A stretch of DNA of 64,000 nt. It comes from Chaetorhynchus papuensis (Eukaryota > Chordata > Aves > Passeriformes > Rhipiduridae). Position numbers and translations under genes: made by a program. Below, piece by piece: positions 49,786-62,900 of this stretch (the stretch's first letter is position 1; each line of letters opens with the position of its first letter). Below the pieces are notes generated by a model that was not told where the DNA came from, did not search any database, and worked only from the letters and a program-made list of their open reading frames with translations. The stretch lies in NCBI GenBank assembly GCA_013396525.1, contig VWYX01000737.1:29601-93600 (forward strand), read 5' to 3'.

Positions 49786-52700
49786 AATTTTAAAGCACAC
49801 ATGTGAGTTTTGGTTTGGTCTGTGGTGACAGGATCCTGAAGTGTGCAGTGTCTGTAGCTGTCACACAGGTACACCCCAAATTGGGGGTGCCCATATCAAG
49901 GTGAGCTCTGAATTCACCATCTCTGCAAGTACTTTATGAGAATTGCTAATGAAAGCCTTGTTGTTACACAGTGTGACCAGAAAGACTTTCCAGTGCGTTC
50001 CTTGTGGGGGGGAAAAAAAAAAAAAGGAAAAATCTTGACTTGACTCAGTAAGAACCTTTATCTTTTTTCCCCAGTCAGAAATTATTTTAATATGTCCTTA
50101 TCTCATGGTATGTGGGTGGGGATTGTTAATGCTATATTTGAGCATAAACAAGGAGTCAAAAAAAAATCAATCAATGCAGTGGTGTGGATTTTGCCATCCG
50201 TATTTTGATTGCCAGCTGTGTGTCTAGTCAATTCTAAAGTCCCCTTTCCACTTTCCCCTGGTACAATTTACCCTCCTTTGCTTCAGTCCCCTGCCAGGGA
50301 TTGTTCAGAGAGATAATCTTTGCACCATCCCCTCAAGGCCAAAAGACCCTCAACGTATCCCAGCATAAACAGAACACTGGGAGGAAACAGTTAAAAAAAA
50401 AAAAATAAAAATCAAGCTTTAGAAAATGAAACAGGCCATTTGTGTGGGAAATTGAGTATTGGTATTTTTGTGTAATCTGAGGTGGAAAGGGAAATGTTTG
50501 ATATCCCGTACTGTTCTGACATAACAGCACATTCAAGCTTTCTGAAACCTGTATTTGTCATTATATCTGCCTCCATTTATAATTGAAAAGAGAAATTATG
50601 AAAGCTTATTGCTTGGTCTCTGGCCTTTCTGTGTATTGCCTTACCAGTTCTGAGAGACTTTGTTAGGGATTATCCCTACAAATGCTGCTTAGGCACTTAG
50701 CAGCAATGGGGGCTCAGGTGGGAGGAAAAGAAAAGGCAGGGTTTGCGTGTGCATGTGCATGCACTTCCCTCCATTCTTCAGGCAAGAGCTTCAGTTTCAG
50801 TTTCATCTGTAATTTTCTGGCAAAGCAAGGACTTTGACTGCAACTTTGTTTTTTGTACAGTGGATGCCATCAAGCCTTTTACTGTATCTGAAGTAGTTCT
50901 GTATTTTTAAAAAAAAATCTGTCTGTAAACTTGTATGCCCCTAACAAACATTAGTGTTCATACACAAAATACTACACGATATACTTAACCTGCCTGAGCT
51001 AGATCCTGACCCAAGGGAAGTGTAAGAGGACCTGAAATAGATTTACTGATGAGAATTTCTATTGCAGGGAGCATTAGGCATGTTTTGGTTCTGTTTTGAA
51101 ACCAGAAAAACTAGGTCAGGATGTGGGATAACGAGAACAGATGTAGCAAGAACTTCTCTTCTGTAGGTGAACCAGAATCTGATTCAGGCCAGTCAGACTG
51201 TTCTTTGGAAAGAGGGATCAAATTCAGAATAGCTGTGAAGCTGCTTTAAGCCAAACCTGTGCTTCTGGCAGAGGATGAGCCTGCTGTGGTTGCAGAAATC
51301 ATTGATCTTTAAGGTCTGTCAGCCAGTCAGGTTACGCACCAGGTTACACCAAATAAAAAGTTCTAAATAAAAGGTTCATTCCATATGTCTAACCAGAACA
51401 GATTTACAGTTTTTCAAGATAATTTTGTGTGATAATATTTCTTTCTGCCATTTTTGTGTATTTAAGTCAGAATACATTCCCAGGTTCTAGAGTAGATAGC
51501 ATTTTCCCTGCAAAGAAACTTGTCTGGGGAAAGTAGAATAGCAAAACTCTCTTTAGTTTTGCTATTTAGTTTATGAAACCTTGTTTGTTGTCCTTCTGCC
51601 TATGCCACAGATTTTTTCTTTTAAAGTTAAAATTATGGTAGCATTACAGTTAGTGTTGGAAGATGTTCTTCCTTTTTCTATGTTTGAGCTTCCATTTCAG
51701 AGATAAGAAGATCAGGATCAGAACATTCACAGGATCAACACACTCCTCTGGATTGTCACTGCAGTCACAGAAAAGAGATGTGTGGTGAAACTTGACTTCT
51801 GTGGGTTCTGTGTAGTGTCATTCCCTTAAATGATATGAATGGGAGAATTATCCCGTGGTTGTTTGTTATGATCCTTCTCTCTGTAAAGGTTGTTGCTAAT
51901 TGCTGTTTATCATTTTGGAGAGACTATGTTCCAATAAATCTTTGATTATTCATCTTCCATGGATTTGTGTCTAGGGGACTTAAAAGTGACAACAAGAGTA
52001 CATGATAAAAAACCCCCATTTGCACATAAGCAGTTTTCAGTTCTTAAAAGTGAAGGAAGCAAAGAAGAGAGAAAGTCCCTTTCGTGATCCTTTTCCTGAC
52101 TTCAGCTCATTAATTCCTGCCTCAAACCTTCCATTTCTGCTCCTCCTACACCCCTAGTTTTGGTTAAGGAAAAGAGGTCCTTTCTCTTGGTGAAAGCCAA
52201 GGAAAGCTCAGTAGCATTCGTAACGACTTTGTAGTCCAACTGTTTTCCTCTGTGTGCAGTAACGTGCTTATTTTTCTTTATTCTATTTAAAAATTTTGTT
52301 GTCAGTTTTTAAGTGTTTTGACTGAATCTTCAATGTTCTCTACATGAAAAATGTTGGTGTTCCTTTTTCAAGCTCTTAGAAAAACACTTCCAAGAGGAGG
52401 AAAATGTATAGTTTATTTCTTCAGAATGCTGCTGTATTGTGATAAGAGTATCATTCTGACTAAGGTTTGATTTCTAATCTCATTCGTTTGGCTGTACAAA
52501 CTTTTATGTCATAAATATCACGGAGGATTATTTGCCTCAGTGCAGGGAATTTTTTTTTTCTGAAAAAGCTTGGTTTTTTCAGAAACTCCTTGAGCAAGTA
52601 GGTTTGGAAACTGTTGTATTTATGTAATCTCAGCATTCCATTTATGAATTCTGGTTCAGCTGCTTTATCATGGGATGCCTCAAGCAATACACGGTTGGAG

Positions 52701-53497
52701 CCTGGAGCAGGAGTGATAGATGACCATTAGCCTTGATGGTGCCCACCGAAGTGGGAACTACTGGTGCTGGAGTATTGGGAAAAGTCTTCAACCAAATTGC
52801 TCTGCAGTGAAAGCAGTGGGAGCATTCATTATTTTTCCAGAAGCAGAATAAAGTAGTTTATAAATAAGACCCTGGGGAACTTGCTGAACTCCAGGAAGCT
52901 AGACTTCAGGAAAGCAGTTTACTTTGCATGACTGTCGTCCTAGAAGGAAAGAAATGTTCCATATGGGTGATAGGGCAGTATGCTGTGATTCAGTAGAGTC
53001 ATGGGGGGAGGGGGAAATGATCCTGTATTCCTGTTACGTGTCTTGTTTCAGTATAAACATACTTTAGGAAAGGGAAGCCGGGAAATAAAAGTCTAAGTAA
53101 GGTAAAATTGACTTTGTTAGCTCTGAACTATAAATCCTCAGTGTCTATAAGAACATAGTTGGGAAAGACTGTGATTTATCGAGCATGTTGTTTTTGGTAT
53201 CTTTGCATTTCCAGATCACATTTATTTGAAGAAATAAATGATGGGGGGGCTATCCAAAATGCGTGTGCCACAAGGTTCAGGTAAAGAGAAAGGACTGCCT
53301 AGTACAGTCTGTTTAGGGACACCCTGGCTGAATGTGTTGGGACCTGAATAGAGACATCTGGGAAACTATATCAAAACATTTTGAAAATGTGTGAAAATAT
53401 ACTGTCCAAGTTGTATCCGTTCCCTCAGAAAAAAAGATACGGAATTTTATTGCCAATTGTGTTTTGAATTATATAGATGGGAATCTGTGCTCTTATT
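49786..53497 (+). other. Probable ENOX1 5' intron
   Basis: No recognisable gene or sizeable repeat. Short A-rich runs occur at about 50009-50022 and 50392-50409. Remaining sequence is ordinary AT-rich intronic DNA. Confidence 0.55.
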
Positions 53498-55600
53498 AAT
53501 CATAGAATAGCAGGGGAAGATAAGGATCATCTGGTCCAACCAACCTTTTATGGCAAAAGCAAAGTCTAAACAAGATGGCCCAGCACACTGTCCAGCCAAA
53601 TCTTAGAAGTGTCTAATGTTGGGAAATCCACCACTACCCTGAAGAAGTTATTCCCGTGTTTGGTTGTTTTTGTTGTGAAAAACGTTCCTCTTGTGTCCGA
53701 TTGTAATTTCCGCAGGGGTAACTTGTACTCATTACCCCTTGTCTTTTCCATGTGACTCATTGCAAAAGGGATCTCCATCACCTTTGTAGCCACCCAATAC
53801 TGGAGTTTGGTGAAAAGGTCTCCCCTAAGCCTTTTTTCCTCAAGGCTGAAGAAAGCCTTGAGAAAGGCTGAGAGAACTGCCTTTCTTCTTGTGCCAGGCT
53901 TCCCAGTCCTTTCATCACCTTTGTGACCCCTCTCTGGGCCCTCTCCAGCCTGTCCACATCTATATTGCTTAATGGTGACCAAAACTGAGCACAGTGTTCC
54001 AGGTGTGGCCTGACAAGCACTGAGTAGAGTGGGATAATGCCTTCTTTATCCCTGCTGGGGATGCCCTTGATGATGCACCCTTTTGGCTTCTTTTGCCACA
54101 GCAACTGCACATGGTTCACTCGCTATTGAGCTCCTTGTCCACCAGGACCCCCAGCTCCTTTTCCACAGAGCTGCTCCCCCATTGGGAAGATCCCAGCCTG
54201 TGCTGCACTGCTGGATTATACTTCCATTGGTGCACGCTTTTACATTTGTCTTTGGTGAATTTCATAAGGTTCTTTTTAGCCTGCTCTTACAGGTCTTCCT
54301 GCAGGATGGCTCTCCCTTCCAAAGGGTCCACTCCCCTGCTCAGTTCAGTATCCTTGGAAACTTCATCCAGGTGCATTTGATCCCATCACCCAGATCACTT
54401 ATGAGGATATTAGACAGCATTAGGTCCAGTGTTGATCCCTAGGGGACCCCACCAGTGACAGGTTGCCGGTTTGGAAAGGAGCTCTTTACCATCACTCTCT
54501 GAGTACTGCTGGTCAGCCAGTTTCCCACCCACCACATGTACCACTTGTCTAGACCTCAATGCATCAGTTCCTCTAGGAGGAAGCCCTGGGAAACTGTACT
54601 GATAGTCTTGGAGAAATCCAGGTACACAATATCCATTGCTTAACCAATCAGCTGAGCAGATTACTTTGTCAGAGAATGCATTTAGGTTTGTCAAAAATGT
54701 ATTGCCCTTGGTGGATCCATGCTGACTTTGCCCAACTACGTCCTTCATCTGACTTGCGGTAGCCCCCAGGAGGATTTGTTCCATAACTTTGCAAGGGAAT
54801 GAAATACAACTAATGAGCCTTTAATTTTCTGGATACTCCTTTAAGTCCTTCTCAAAGATAGGAGTGACATTAGCTTTCTTCCAGTCTTCTGGGTTGTCTC
54901 CTGATCTCCATGATTTCTCAAAAATTATGGAGAACAGCCTCACAATAACATTAGCCAGCTCTCCTAACACTCTCAGGGAAATATTGTCAGGGCCCATGGA
55001 TTTGTTGAGTCAAGCTCCAGTTCACAAACCAACTCTTCCATCACTGACAGTGGCTCAGTGTTTGCATTAACCTTGTTTTTTGTTTCTAAAGCTTGGGGCC
55101 CAACACTATTGGTGAAGACCGAGGTGAAGAAAGAGTTGAGAACCTGTGCCTTGTCAGTGTTGTTAGCAACTAATTCATCTTTCCTGTTTAACAGCAGGTC
55201 AATATTTTTCATTTGTACCTGTCTTTTGCTTATATATCTGAAGAACTCTTTCTTGTAGTTTTTTTGCATCTTGGCCCCATTTCCGTTTGAGTTGTGCTGT
55301 TGCGTTTCTATTTGCATCTTTGCATACCCTGACACTGGCCCTGTAGTTCTCAACTGGTATTTCTTCACTTGTCCATCTCTGGTATCCTCGTCTTGGTTTT
55401 GAGCAGACTCAGAAGCTCACAGTTAAGCCATATGTATCTCTTGCTCCATCTGCTTCCCTTGTCTTTAAAGGGTATGGACTCTTTTTGTGCTTCCCAGAGA
55501 GTGTTCTTGAAAACCTCCCAACACTCACTAGCTCCTTTATGCTCCATGAATGCTTTCAATGGAATCCGTCCCAGTCATTGCCTACTTCTGAGTACCTACT
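53498..55600 (-). repeat. CR1 LINE, about 2.1 kb, antisense, decayed reverse transcriptase
   Basis: On the - strand, from 55600 down, the element reads through the region before the reverse transcriptase (WLN-ELL), the start of the domain (KAQVLNSFFTSVF), the SQHG-TKG segment, a damaged LDFSK region, GGKLADQQ and WWGPLG (equivalent of GVPQGS), and finally ILPLYSVLVRPHLEHCAQFW, VDRLERAQRGVTKV and the 3' UTR ending in tattctatga at about 53500. Several frameshifts and stops split it into frames of 64-138 codons, and the active-site YADD-type motif is not readable in frame. It is therefore inactive. This is the most complete retroelement in the window. It lies against the direction of the inferred ENOX1 transcript, the orientation usually tolerated in introns. 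Confidence 0.92.
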
Positions 55601-58600
55601 TCACCAAGAATTAGTATAAATACTTTCTGTTAACCAAAGCTGTTCTTGTAATCAAAAAGCAGATAGAAGGAGAGTTGCATTTGTCAGACACTAAATATAA
55701 ATCTGAAAGAAATGGTTTTACAGTCTCTGTTAGTTCCTGCTGTGGCTCAGAGATCTGGAATCCTTTTTCAAGTGTACATTTGCCAACAACTAGGGCTTCC
55801 ACAGTGCAAACCCCATCGATCATCTGCTTTTATTTCTGCAGCGTACAGCACAGCCAACAGGGCATGAAAATCTAGACTGCCATTTCTTGGAACTGCAAGA
55901 AGGTAGCAAGAGAGGCAGGCTATTTATTGAGAGCCTCTGTGTGTGAGGATGTCATCACAGCCTTCTTGTTTTTCTCAGTTGTTTTGGGTTTTTTTTAACT
56001 GTCATATGCATCAGTCTCTAAGATGACTAGTAAACTACATGACCAAAACTGTTATGTGTCCTAGATACTCTTGGTGGCTTTGATGTTGCTGAGAAAATGA
56101 GGAGTTAGTTTGCATCTTGAGAAAAAGTAGCCTGAATTCATCCTAGGTATCTTTAAAAATAAGTGTTTAGCAAGGCTGTCTGTTCTAGAAACATACATCA
56201 CCCAACTTTCCTCTGTGTGAAGAGAGGCAGATATTTTTATAGGTCTGTATCTGTAGGTGTCAACTTTGGTCTTAGTATGGCTGCCATCTTCTAAAGATAC
56301 CTGTTTCTCTGCATTGACCAGACAAAGAGTCTAGGGTGGTTACACACTCAGTTCAGGTCTTTCAGCTGGGAACAGCATGTAGGTGGAATCTCTGGTACTG
56401 TGGGAGTGGTGGACAGCAGCTTTTCTGCAGCCTCTCTTCAGCAGCTACATACTGTTGTGCAATAATTAAAAAAAAACAGGGACTGCCTATACAACTGAGA
56501 TAGCTCATGACTGACCTTCAGCTGTGTTGACAAAGGAACAGGTGGAGGTCGAGAACAAATGCTGACCATCCAGCACGTCTTGCAAGTAGAAGCGAGAAAG
56601 GAAAGGTGGTGGCTGCACCTAATTCATGCATTCTGATGATCTCTGAAGCTACAGAGCACCAGAGACAGCTGAGGCCTGATCAGTGAAGTAACAACTTCCC
56701 TGTAAACTTGCTAGAAAACTTTGGAGTGTGTTTTTGAGGGCTGAAGAATGGTATGATTATGCTAACATGCTTTAGGCCTTCTCATTTCCATGGGAAGACA
56801 GGATGATTCTGTTTTGAGGAAGAATAAGGAAAGATGTGTTTCTGATACCTTTCAGTCCAAAGAGGTCACTTACATTTTGAGTGCACTCAAAGGTACACTT
56901 TTGAGGGGAATATATGAAGTAAAAAGGGGTGCCTTTTCTGGGTGTACAGTTAAGAATTTGGGTGTCATTGTAATAAATACTGTTCATATATTTCATATTG
57001 TGTTGAGTCAGGGTATTTTAAAAGAAGCTCATTAGCAACTTTATTATAAGTTAAGGAAATTACACTTTCTATCATTTAAGTACGAATATTTTATTGAAGA
57101 ACATTATTCACTCACTGTAAATTCAGTGGCAGTAGTCATATATGATTAACAATTAATTCATATAATCATTGCATAAAACATAGAATAAGCATTGCTTTAG
57201 TCTCTGAAGTTCCCTGAGTGTAATGCCATAGGTGTGTGATCAGAGCACATGCCTTCCATGCTGCTTGCCTATTTTTCTATTCCTCACAAATAATAGCAGG
57301 TATGGAAAGAGGAAGTTGTGTAGATGCAAGTTAGTGGCATTTGTAGGGCCCTGTGTCCCTTGGTGACCTCCCTGTGACAGATTCCAAGCCCCTTGTGTTC
57401 GCAGATTCAGGCTCTGTGTCTGAATTTTGAGAGCTTTTTCCAGTTTTCTCCTCCCATAAATCTTTTTGTAAAGAAGATGCTCTTTTTCGGTGTCTAGGGC
57501 TTTTAATTTTTTTATCATTCACAGATGGCAGAATGCTGCCTGGCTGTGGTGAGTATCCTTGGATGCTGACACGCTGCATTTCCATGTTGTTTCAGCAACA
57601 AGGGGAGTTGAGTGCAATCAAGGGGGCTGTGTTTTGTGGAGGGCCTTTTCTATTACAGGAATGGTATGAGTGAAACTAGCATCATGCTTTCTTAATTCCA
57701 CAATGACAGTAAAAGGATGGTGCATTAGTGGTGTTCTAGCTAGCTCACTGTCTTTTGAGTGTCTTTATTGGGTCAGGAACTTTAACATGTACTTACATGC
57801 AGTCTGTGTTCTGAGCCCTCCACATCTGTTATATGCCATGGAGGCTTTTAAAGTTTAGCTTAGCTCCCAGCATCATTCTTCAAATTACAGTAACTTACTT
57901 CTTGGCTGAGAGCACTTCTGAGAACTAATCTGTGATGTGTTTACTTTGGCTGGAGGAATTGAAATGCTTTAAAGGAAAAAAAAAATTAAAAGCTCCCCAA
58001 ATGTTCCCACAGCTTTGCTTTCTCCTCTTATTATGCTAATCTGATTGTTTTTAATGTGAGGACTTCTTTTGCCCTGGGTCTTATATACTCTGCAGTGTCA
58101 TAAAAGGTATACCACTTTATAGCTAAGTAATGTTGACTTGTAAGTTAGAAAATCTGAGGTTTTTATTTGGAATACTGCACTGTGTAGGAATATGTCAATT
58201 TTTTCTCTTACTCTTCTGAAATGCAGGAAGACACCACATTTAACATCTCTGAGGTCTTACCAGGATGTCTAACTAAAAGGCTGCCTAAGAAGAACACTGC
58301 TTAAGAAGAACAAAAACATCTGCTTCAATATTCAGTTTTTTAGTCTTTGGAAAAATAATTTATTATATTCCTGTTGGTTATTGCCATAATTTAGATAACA
58401 TGTAAATTAATGTGCCATTATAGTTAGTCCTGTCTATACTTATTGGGACAAAGAGATTCAGAAGTCATAGTGAGAGATTTGTCAGTATTTGGGAAGTTTT
58501 GTTTCTTTGTTCTCTGATAGTCAAGTTCACACCTGTGTGTAGTGAAACCATGGAGACCATCCTTGCCTGTTTTGTGGACTTCTCTTATAAAAGACTAGGC

Positions 58601-59123
58601 TAATGTTCACACTAATTCAAGGGGTAATGCAGAACTCTCTTTAAATGTGTTTGTACAATTCTCGTAAGGGTACCCAGAGTCTTGTATTTCTTTCTGCTCC
58701 CCAGTTCCTTCAGAAAAATCCCAGTGGGTAATAATTTGCCTTCAGGCTCTGTAGTGAATGGTTCAGGCAAGTGGGCTCCTTTCCATGGCCACGTGCAGTT
58801 AATGTATAGACAAAAGTGGTGAAGGAGAGTGCAGCTTGGGACTCATTGATGTCGCGGTGCTGATGATATGCAGGCCTGCTGCCCTTGTGCTGGACCCAGC
58901 TGCTAATTTCCTAATGTTTGGCTGGAGCCTGGGCTTGGATAAAAGGGAGCTGGCTGTGGCTTGGGCCAAATAATTTGGAGATGCTAATGGCTCATTTGTT
59001 AAAACAAGCAGAGGGCTTGGCAAAGGGAGAGGGAGTTTCCCTTCTGCCTCACCTCACCCCTTCCATCTGCTTTCTACCTCGAGGGTGTTTATTTTGTGGG
59101 TGCTCTTTGGAGTGCCCATGGAC
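55601..59123 (+). other. Probable ENOX1 5' intron
   Basis: AT-rich DNA with overlapping short frames on both strands (for example near 56772-57035 and 57240-57585) that lack recognisable similarity. No repeat was identified. Confidence 0.55.
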
Positions 59124-59128
59124 ACTGG

Positions 59129-59991
59129 TGTCCTAGGTTTGCTCACAAGGGGAGCAGTTGCTGTTTTATACTATGCACATCATCACTAGGGGAGCCCGGT
59201 TTCAGGAGAAAAAGGAATGTACAGCAGAAGTGCACCACTTTTTTCTGTTTCTTCCTTGGGGAAGTTGCTGGGACCAGCACCGCGGACTCTTGTCCCTCTC
59301 CTGCTGCCGCCCATCCCTTCCCATCCCTCAGGAAGAACTCAGCTCCAAGCAGTGAACACAGCTGAGCTCACCAAAACGCGCGCGCTGCAGTGCCGGTGCC
59401 AGAAGCAGGTGTGGGGGACAAAGCAATGGCAAACCGAGTCAAAAGGAGCTGGGCCCGAGCCAAGCCCCAGCCAGATCCAGCACAGCTGAGTGGAGCTGTC
59501 CAGAGCGAGTGGCGCTGGGGAGTTTGACAGTGGAGTTTGACAGTGGAGTCAAACCACTGGAGTGGTCTGGAAGAGGACAACACTGTGTGTAGTCAAACCA
59601 GAGGAGTGGAGCAGCCCAAAAGCAGGGGGTGTGGTGCAGTGTGGATGATCTGGCTTTTTGGGGGTTTGTGCCTCTGTGTTTCTCATTGACTCAAGCTTGG
59701 GGAAGGTGAATTCTAGCTGCAGAGAGCATCCACCACCTTATCTTTGTCCCAGCAGCCACACAGAGCTGAGCTTTACACCTTTTTTGTGTAAAGCACCTTC
59801 TCTTTTGTATACTTTTGTTATTAATATTCCTGCTGTCACTGTGTGTTTCTTACTCCATTGCTGTATGCTTTCAGTAACTTGTTATCTCAACCCATAGTCT
59901 CTGCCTTTGTCCCTCTCTCACCAGAGCAGGGCAGAGAGAAGGGAAGAGGCTTACTTGGAGTTTAATTCCCATCTGGTTTTAAACCACCACA
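59129..59991 (+). mobile_element. Endogenous retrovirus LTR, 863 bp, ERVL-like
   Basis: The 3' part is characteristic of avian ERVL-type LTRs: a decayed poly(A) signal (cagtaa) followed by cttgttatctcaaccca, a pyrimidine-rich stretch, tttaattccc, and a terminus ggttttaaaccaccaca at 59975-59991. The 5' end begins tgtcctaggttt, like common avian LTRs that start TGTCCTGGTTT. A 5-base duplication, actgg, sits at 59124-59128 and 59992-59996, the length expected for ERVL. Inside is a 13-base tandem pair (agtttgacagtgg) at 59521-59546. No internal viral genes flank it. The 3' end is firm; the 5' boundary depends mainly on the duplication. Confidence 0.7.
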
Positions 59992-59996
59992 ACTGG

Positions 59997-62900
59997 TCAC
60001 AAATACACATTTCCATCTTCCTTCTTTGTGATTACAAGTGTTTCTTGTGAAGATGGATCTTCCTATGGTACATATTTCCGTTTGGTACGTTCTGGCTCGT
60101 TCAGCAGCTTACCCATGAGTGTATCTTTGCAAACCACTTGAGAGAGAGGAAGAAATGTCAGCTGTTGGAGGCCGTTGGCTGCCAGTTACTGATTTGGGCT
60201 GGCTGGCATGAACACATTTATGTCTGCGGTTAAAAGCTCTGGATTTCTTTTCTCTGTTGGCTTGGATTCAGGGAGCTTTGCGTAGAATAGTTTGGCTTCA
60301 CTTGAGATTTATGGCTGGAGTTCACATAGATCCTTCTGTGCATCCATGGGAGATGAAGACTATTGGTATGTATGTCTTCGACATGTTAGCCTAGATGGTG
60401 TGTGCACAGGGCTTTCCTTTAGGGCCATGATCCCTGCTCCCTGTGAAGAAGCCACCACACACCACCCATGCTTCCTCACAGAGAGATCAGTTGCAGAGGG
60501 AAGTGAGCTTTCCACTTAGAAGATTGTGGCTTCTGTTATGGCAAATAAGTACCTCGTGTTGCTTCTTAAAGAAGGATATTTTGCAAGATTTTCTGTCTGT
60601 CTTCAGTAGCAGTGCCCCAGTTCAACAGCTTGAGGCTAGGTATTTTAAGCTGTTGTATCAGTGTGATCAACACTGGGTTTAGTGATGTGTGAAGACAGTT
60701 TCTTATAGGACACTCAGATCGAAATTCTCTACTAGTTACAGAAGAATTTTTCAGTATGCAACACAAAGGTGGTTTATATATATATATATATAAAAAATTA
60801 TGTAATATGCATATTTTTACTCGCTCCATATCCACTAGCTCAAATTTGAAGACATATGGCTGCATGCTTTACAAGCTGTAGCTTCCATTGTTAGCCATAA
60901 GTAGGAGACATTACAGAAGTGACAGTGGGATGGATTGCTGTGGTCGGGTCTGCATTTAGGTGGAGCAGATGAAATTCTGCCAGGTAGTAACGGAGAAAAG
61001 CTATTACTGGCCACTTTTTACAAATGAGGTGTCCAAGAGTAGAGATGTGAATTTGAACATGCATCAGGAGGTGTGGGATCTAATTTAAAGTGCCACAGAC
61101 TTAGTTAAGCCAGTTGACAGCTCTTGCCATCTTGGATTCGACCTGGAATGAACATTTCTGAGTACTAGAAAATAAATATGAACTGGACCTTGAAGTAGGC
61201 TTTTGGGTTTGTGTACAAGGCATACTTACATAGGTTTTTATTGTTTCATTAGAAGACTATTTGTTACTCAACTTATATTTCAAAAGATTCTCTAGCTAAC
61301 TGCAATTAGAATGTTATAATTTTAAAGAAGCTTTTCTTTTAACAAAAACTGTGCTGTGTGATAAATGTGGTTTTGGTCACTTAGCAAAAATGCTTTGATA
61401 TAACTTTCTTTAGCTGGCATTGGACAAGATATTTTTTTCATTTACACTGTGTGTTCATCATAGAGGGATCAAAATACACTGTAATTGAAATAACTTTGTT
61501 TCCAGGGCAGTTCTTTCCTCAATTATTTTTATGTGCTCTCTACTTCATATACCCTCAATTGAACTGTTTTATTTTAATCATTTTTCTCACTTTATGGCAG
61601 TGAATTTGTTCCTGTTGGAGTTTGAGCTTTGTCATTTCATTTAGCAGTTTTCCTGGAAAGTCAGAATGTTACATAAGTGCAGAAGATATGTGCTGTACAT
61701 CAATTTTGATTATCTTGAAAACACTACACAGTTCAGATCTATAAACACATGTACAGATATTTTAAGCACAGTAGCAATTCTGCTGAAATTGATGAGTCTG
61801 TTTTCAAAGTTAGAGGAATGCACAGGAATTTCTGAGCAGTAAGTGTACAGACCTTCACTTGCCTCTGAAATTCATTCTTTCCAGAGTGTGGCTTACTAAT
61901 AGTAGGGATGTATATATTTTTTTTTTTAATGAACTAATAGGAAAAACGTTAGAGGGAAGTAAGGTCTTCAGGTGGCATGAAGGTGACAGTTTGAAAGATG
62001 CTGTGTGGGGTCCATTTTTCAGCTAATGCCCCTTTTATCTACAGCTGACAGCAGAGCAACAAAATCTTGCTGCTTAAACTTCATGGTTCATCTGTAGAGA
62101 TCTGCTTTTTTTTTTTTTTTTGGTTAGTAAATCACACTACCTAATAAGATGTTTTAATATATGATAATATATTTTAATAGCTATCTGGTGTAACTATTAA
62201 ATTATAATATTGCCCGTTAAACTCTGTTAGTAATTGCTGAGAATTTTCTTCCAAAAAGGTGATTCCCCACCCCCATCTCCTTTTGCCCCTAGGGAAGCTT
62301 TATTAATTTCAACAGAGACTTGCTAGTAATGTGTTTTCCCTTTTACAAATACTTTGGAAGTTGGAGTGCTTTTTAGTAGTATCTCTAGGTGTTTCTGGAA
62401 GCAAAACATTAAAAAATAAAGACGAATAGGATTGTTCAGGAAGAAAGGAGAAGAAACAAAATAGGGACATTGGAAATAAAGGTGAAGACTGAATAGAGGG
62501 AATAAAAAGGGAATTAAAATAACTATGTGGGAGATGGGGGAGAGGGGAAGGCCATGATGAAGAAGGAAGCGAAAGGAACAGCAACAACAAAAAAAGCAAA
62601 CTGCTGTGCTTTGCCCAGGGTATACAAAGAGCCCTAGGTACTTTCTGCAAAAGCAACACTTTCTACATACTGTGATGGGAACGTGGACATTTTTCCTCTT
62701 TCACATGAACTTTTCTCACAATTGAAAAAGTTTACCAAGGACTTTTTTCTTTTCTACTGTTCCTCTGCTCAGGAATTGCATGTTCATGCAGGTGAAGATG
62801 TATTTCTTGCAAAAAGTGTCTTTCACCAGAGAGATGAAAATGGTGGACTTGGAATTGCATAGTTGTGGGATCACATTAGCCACCTTGAGAAGAGCAGAGG

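Noticed and set aside
53566..55559. Series of - strand frames of 64-138 codons
   Set aside because: They are pieces of one frameshifted CR1 element, not separate genes.
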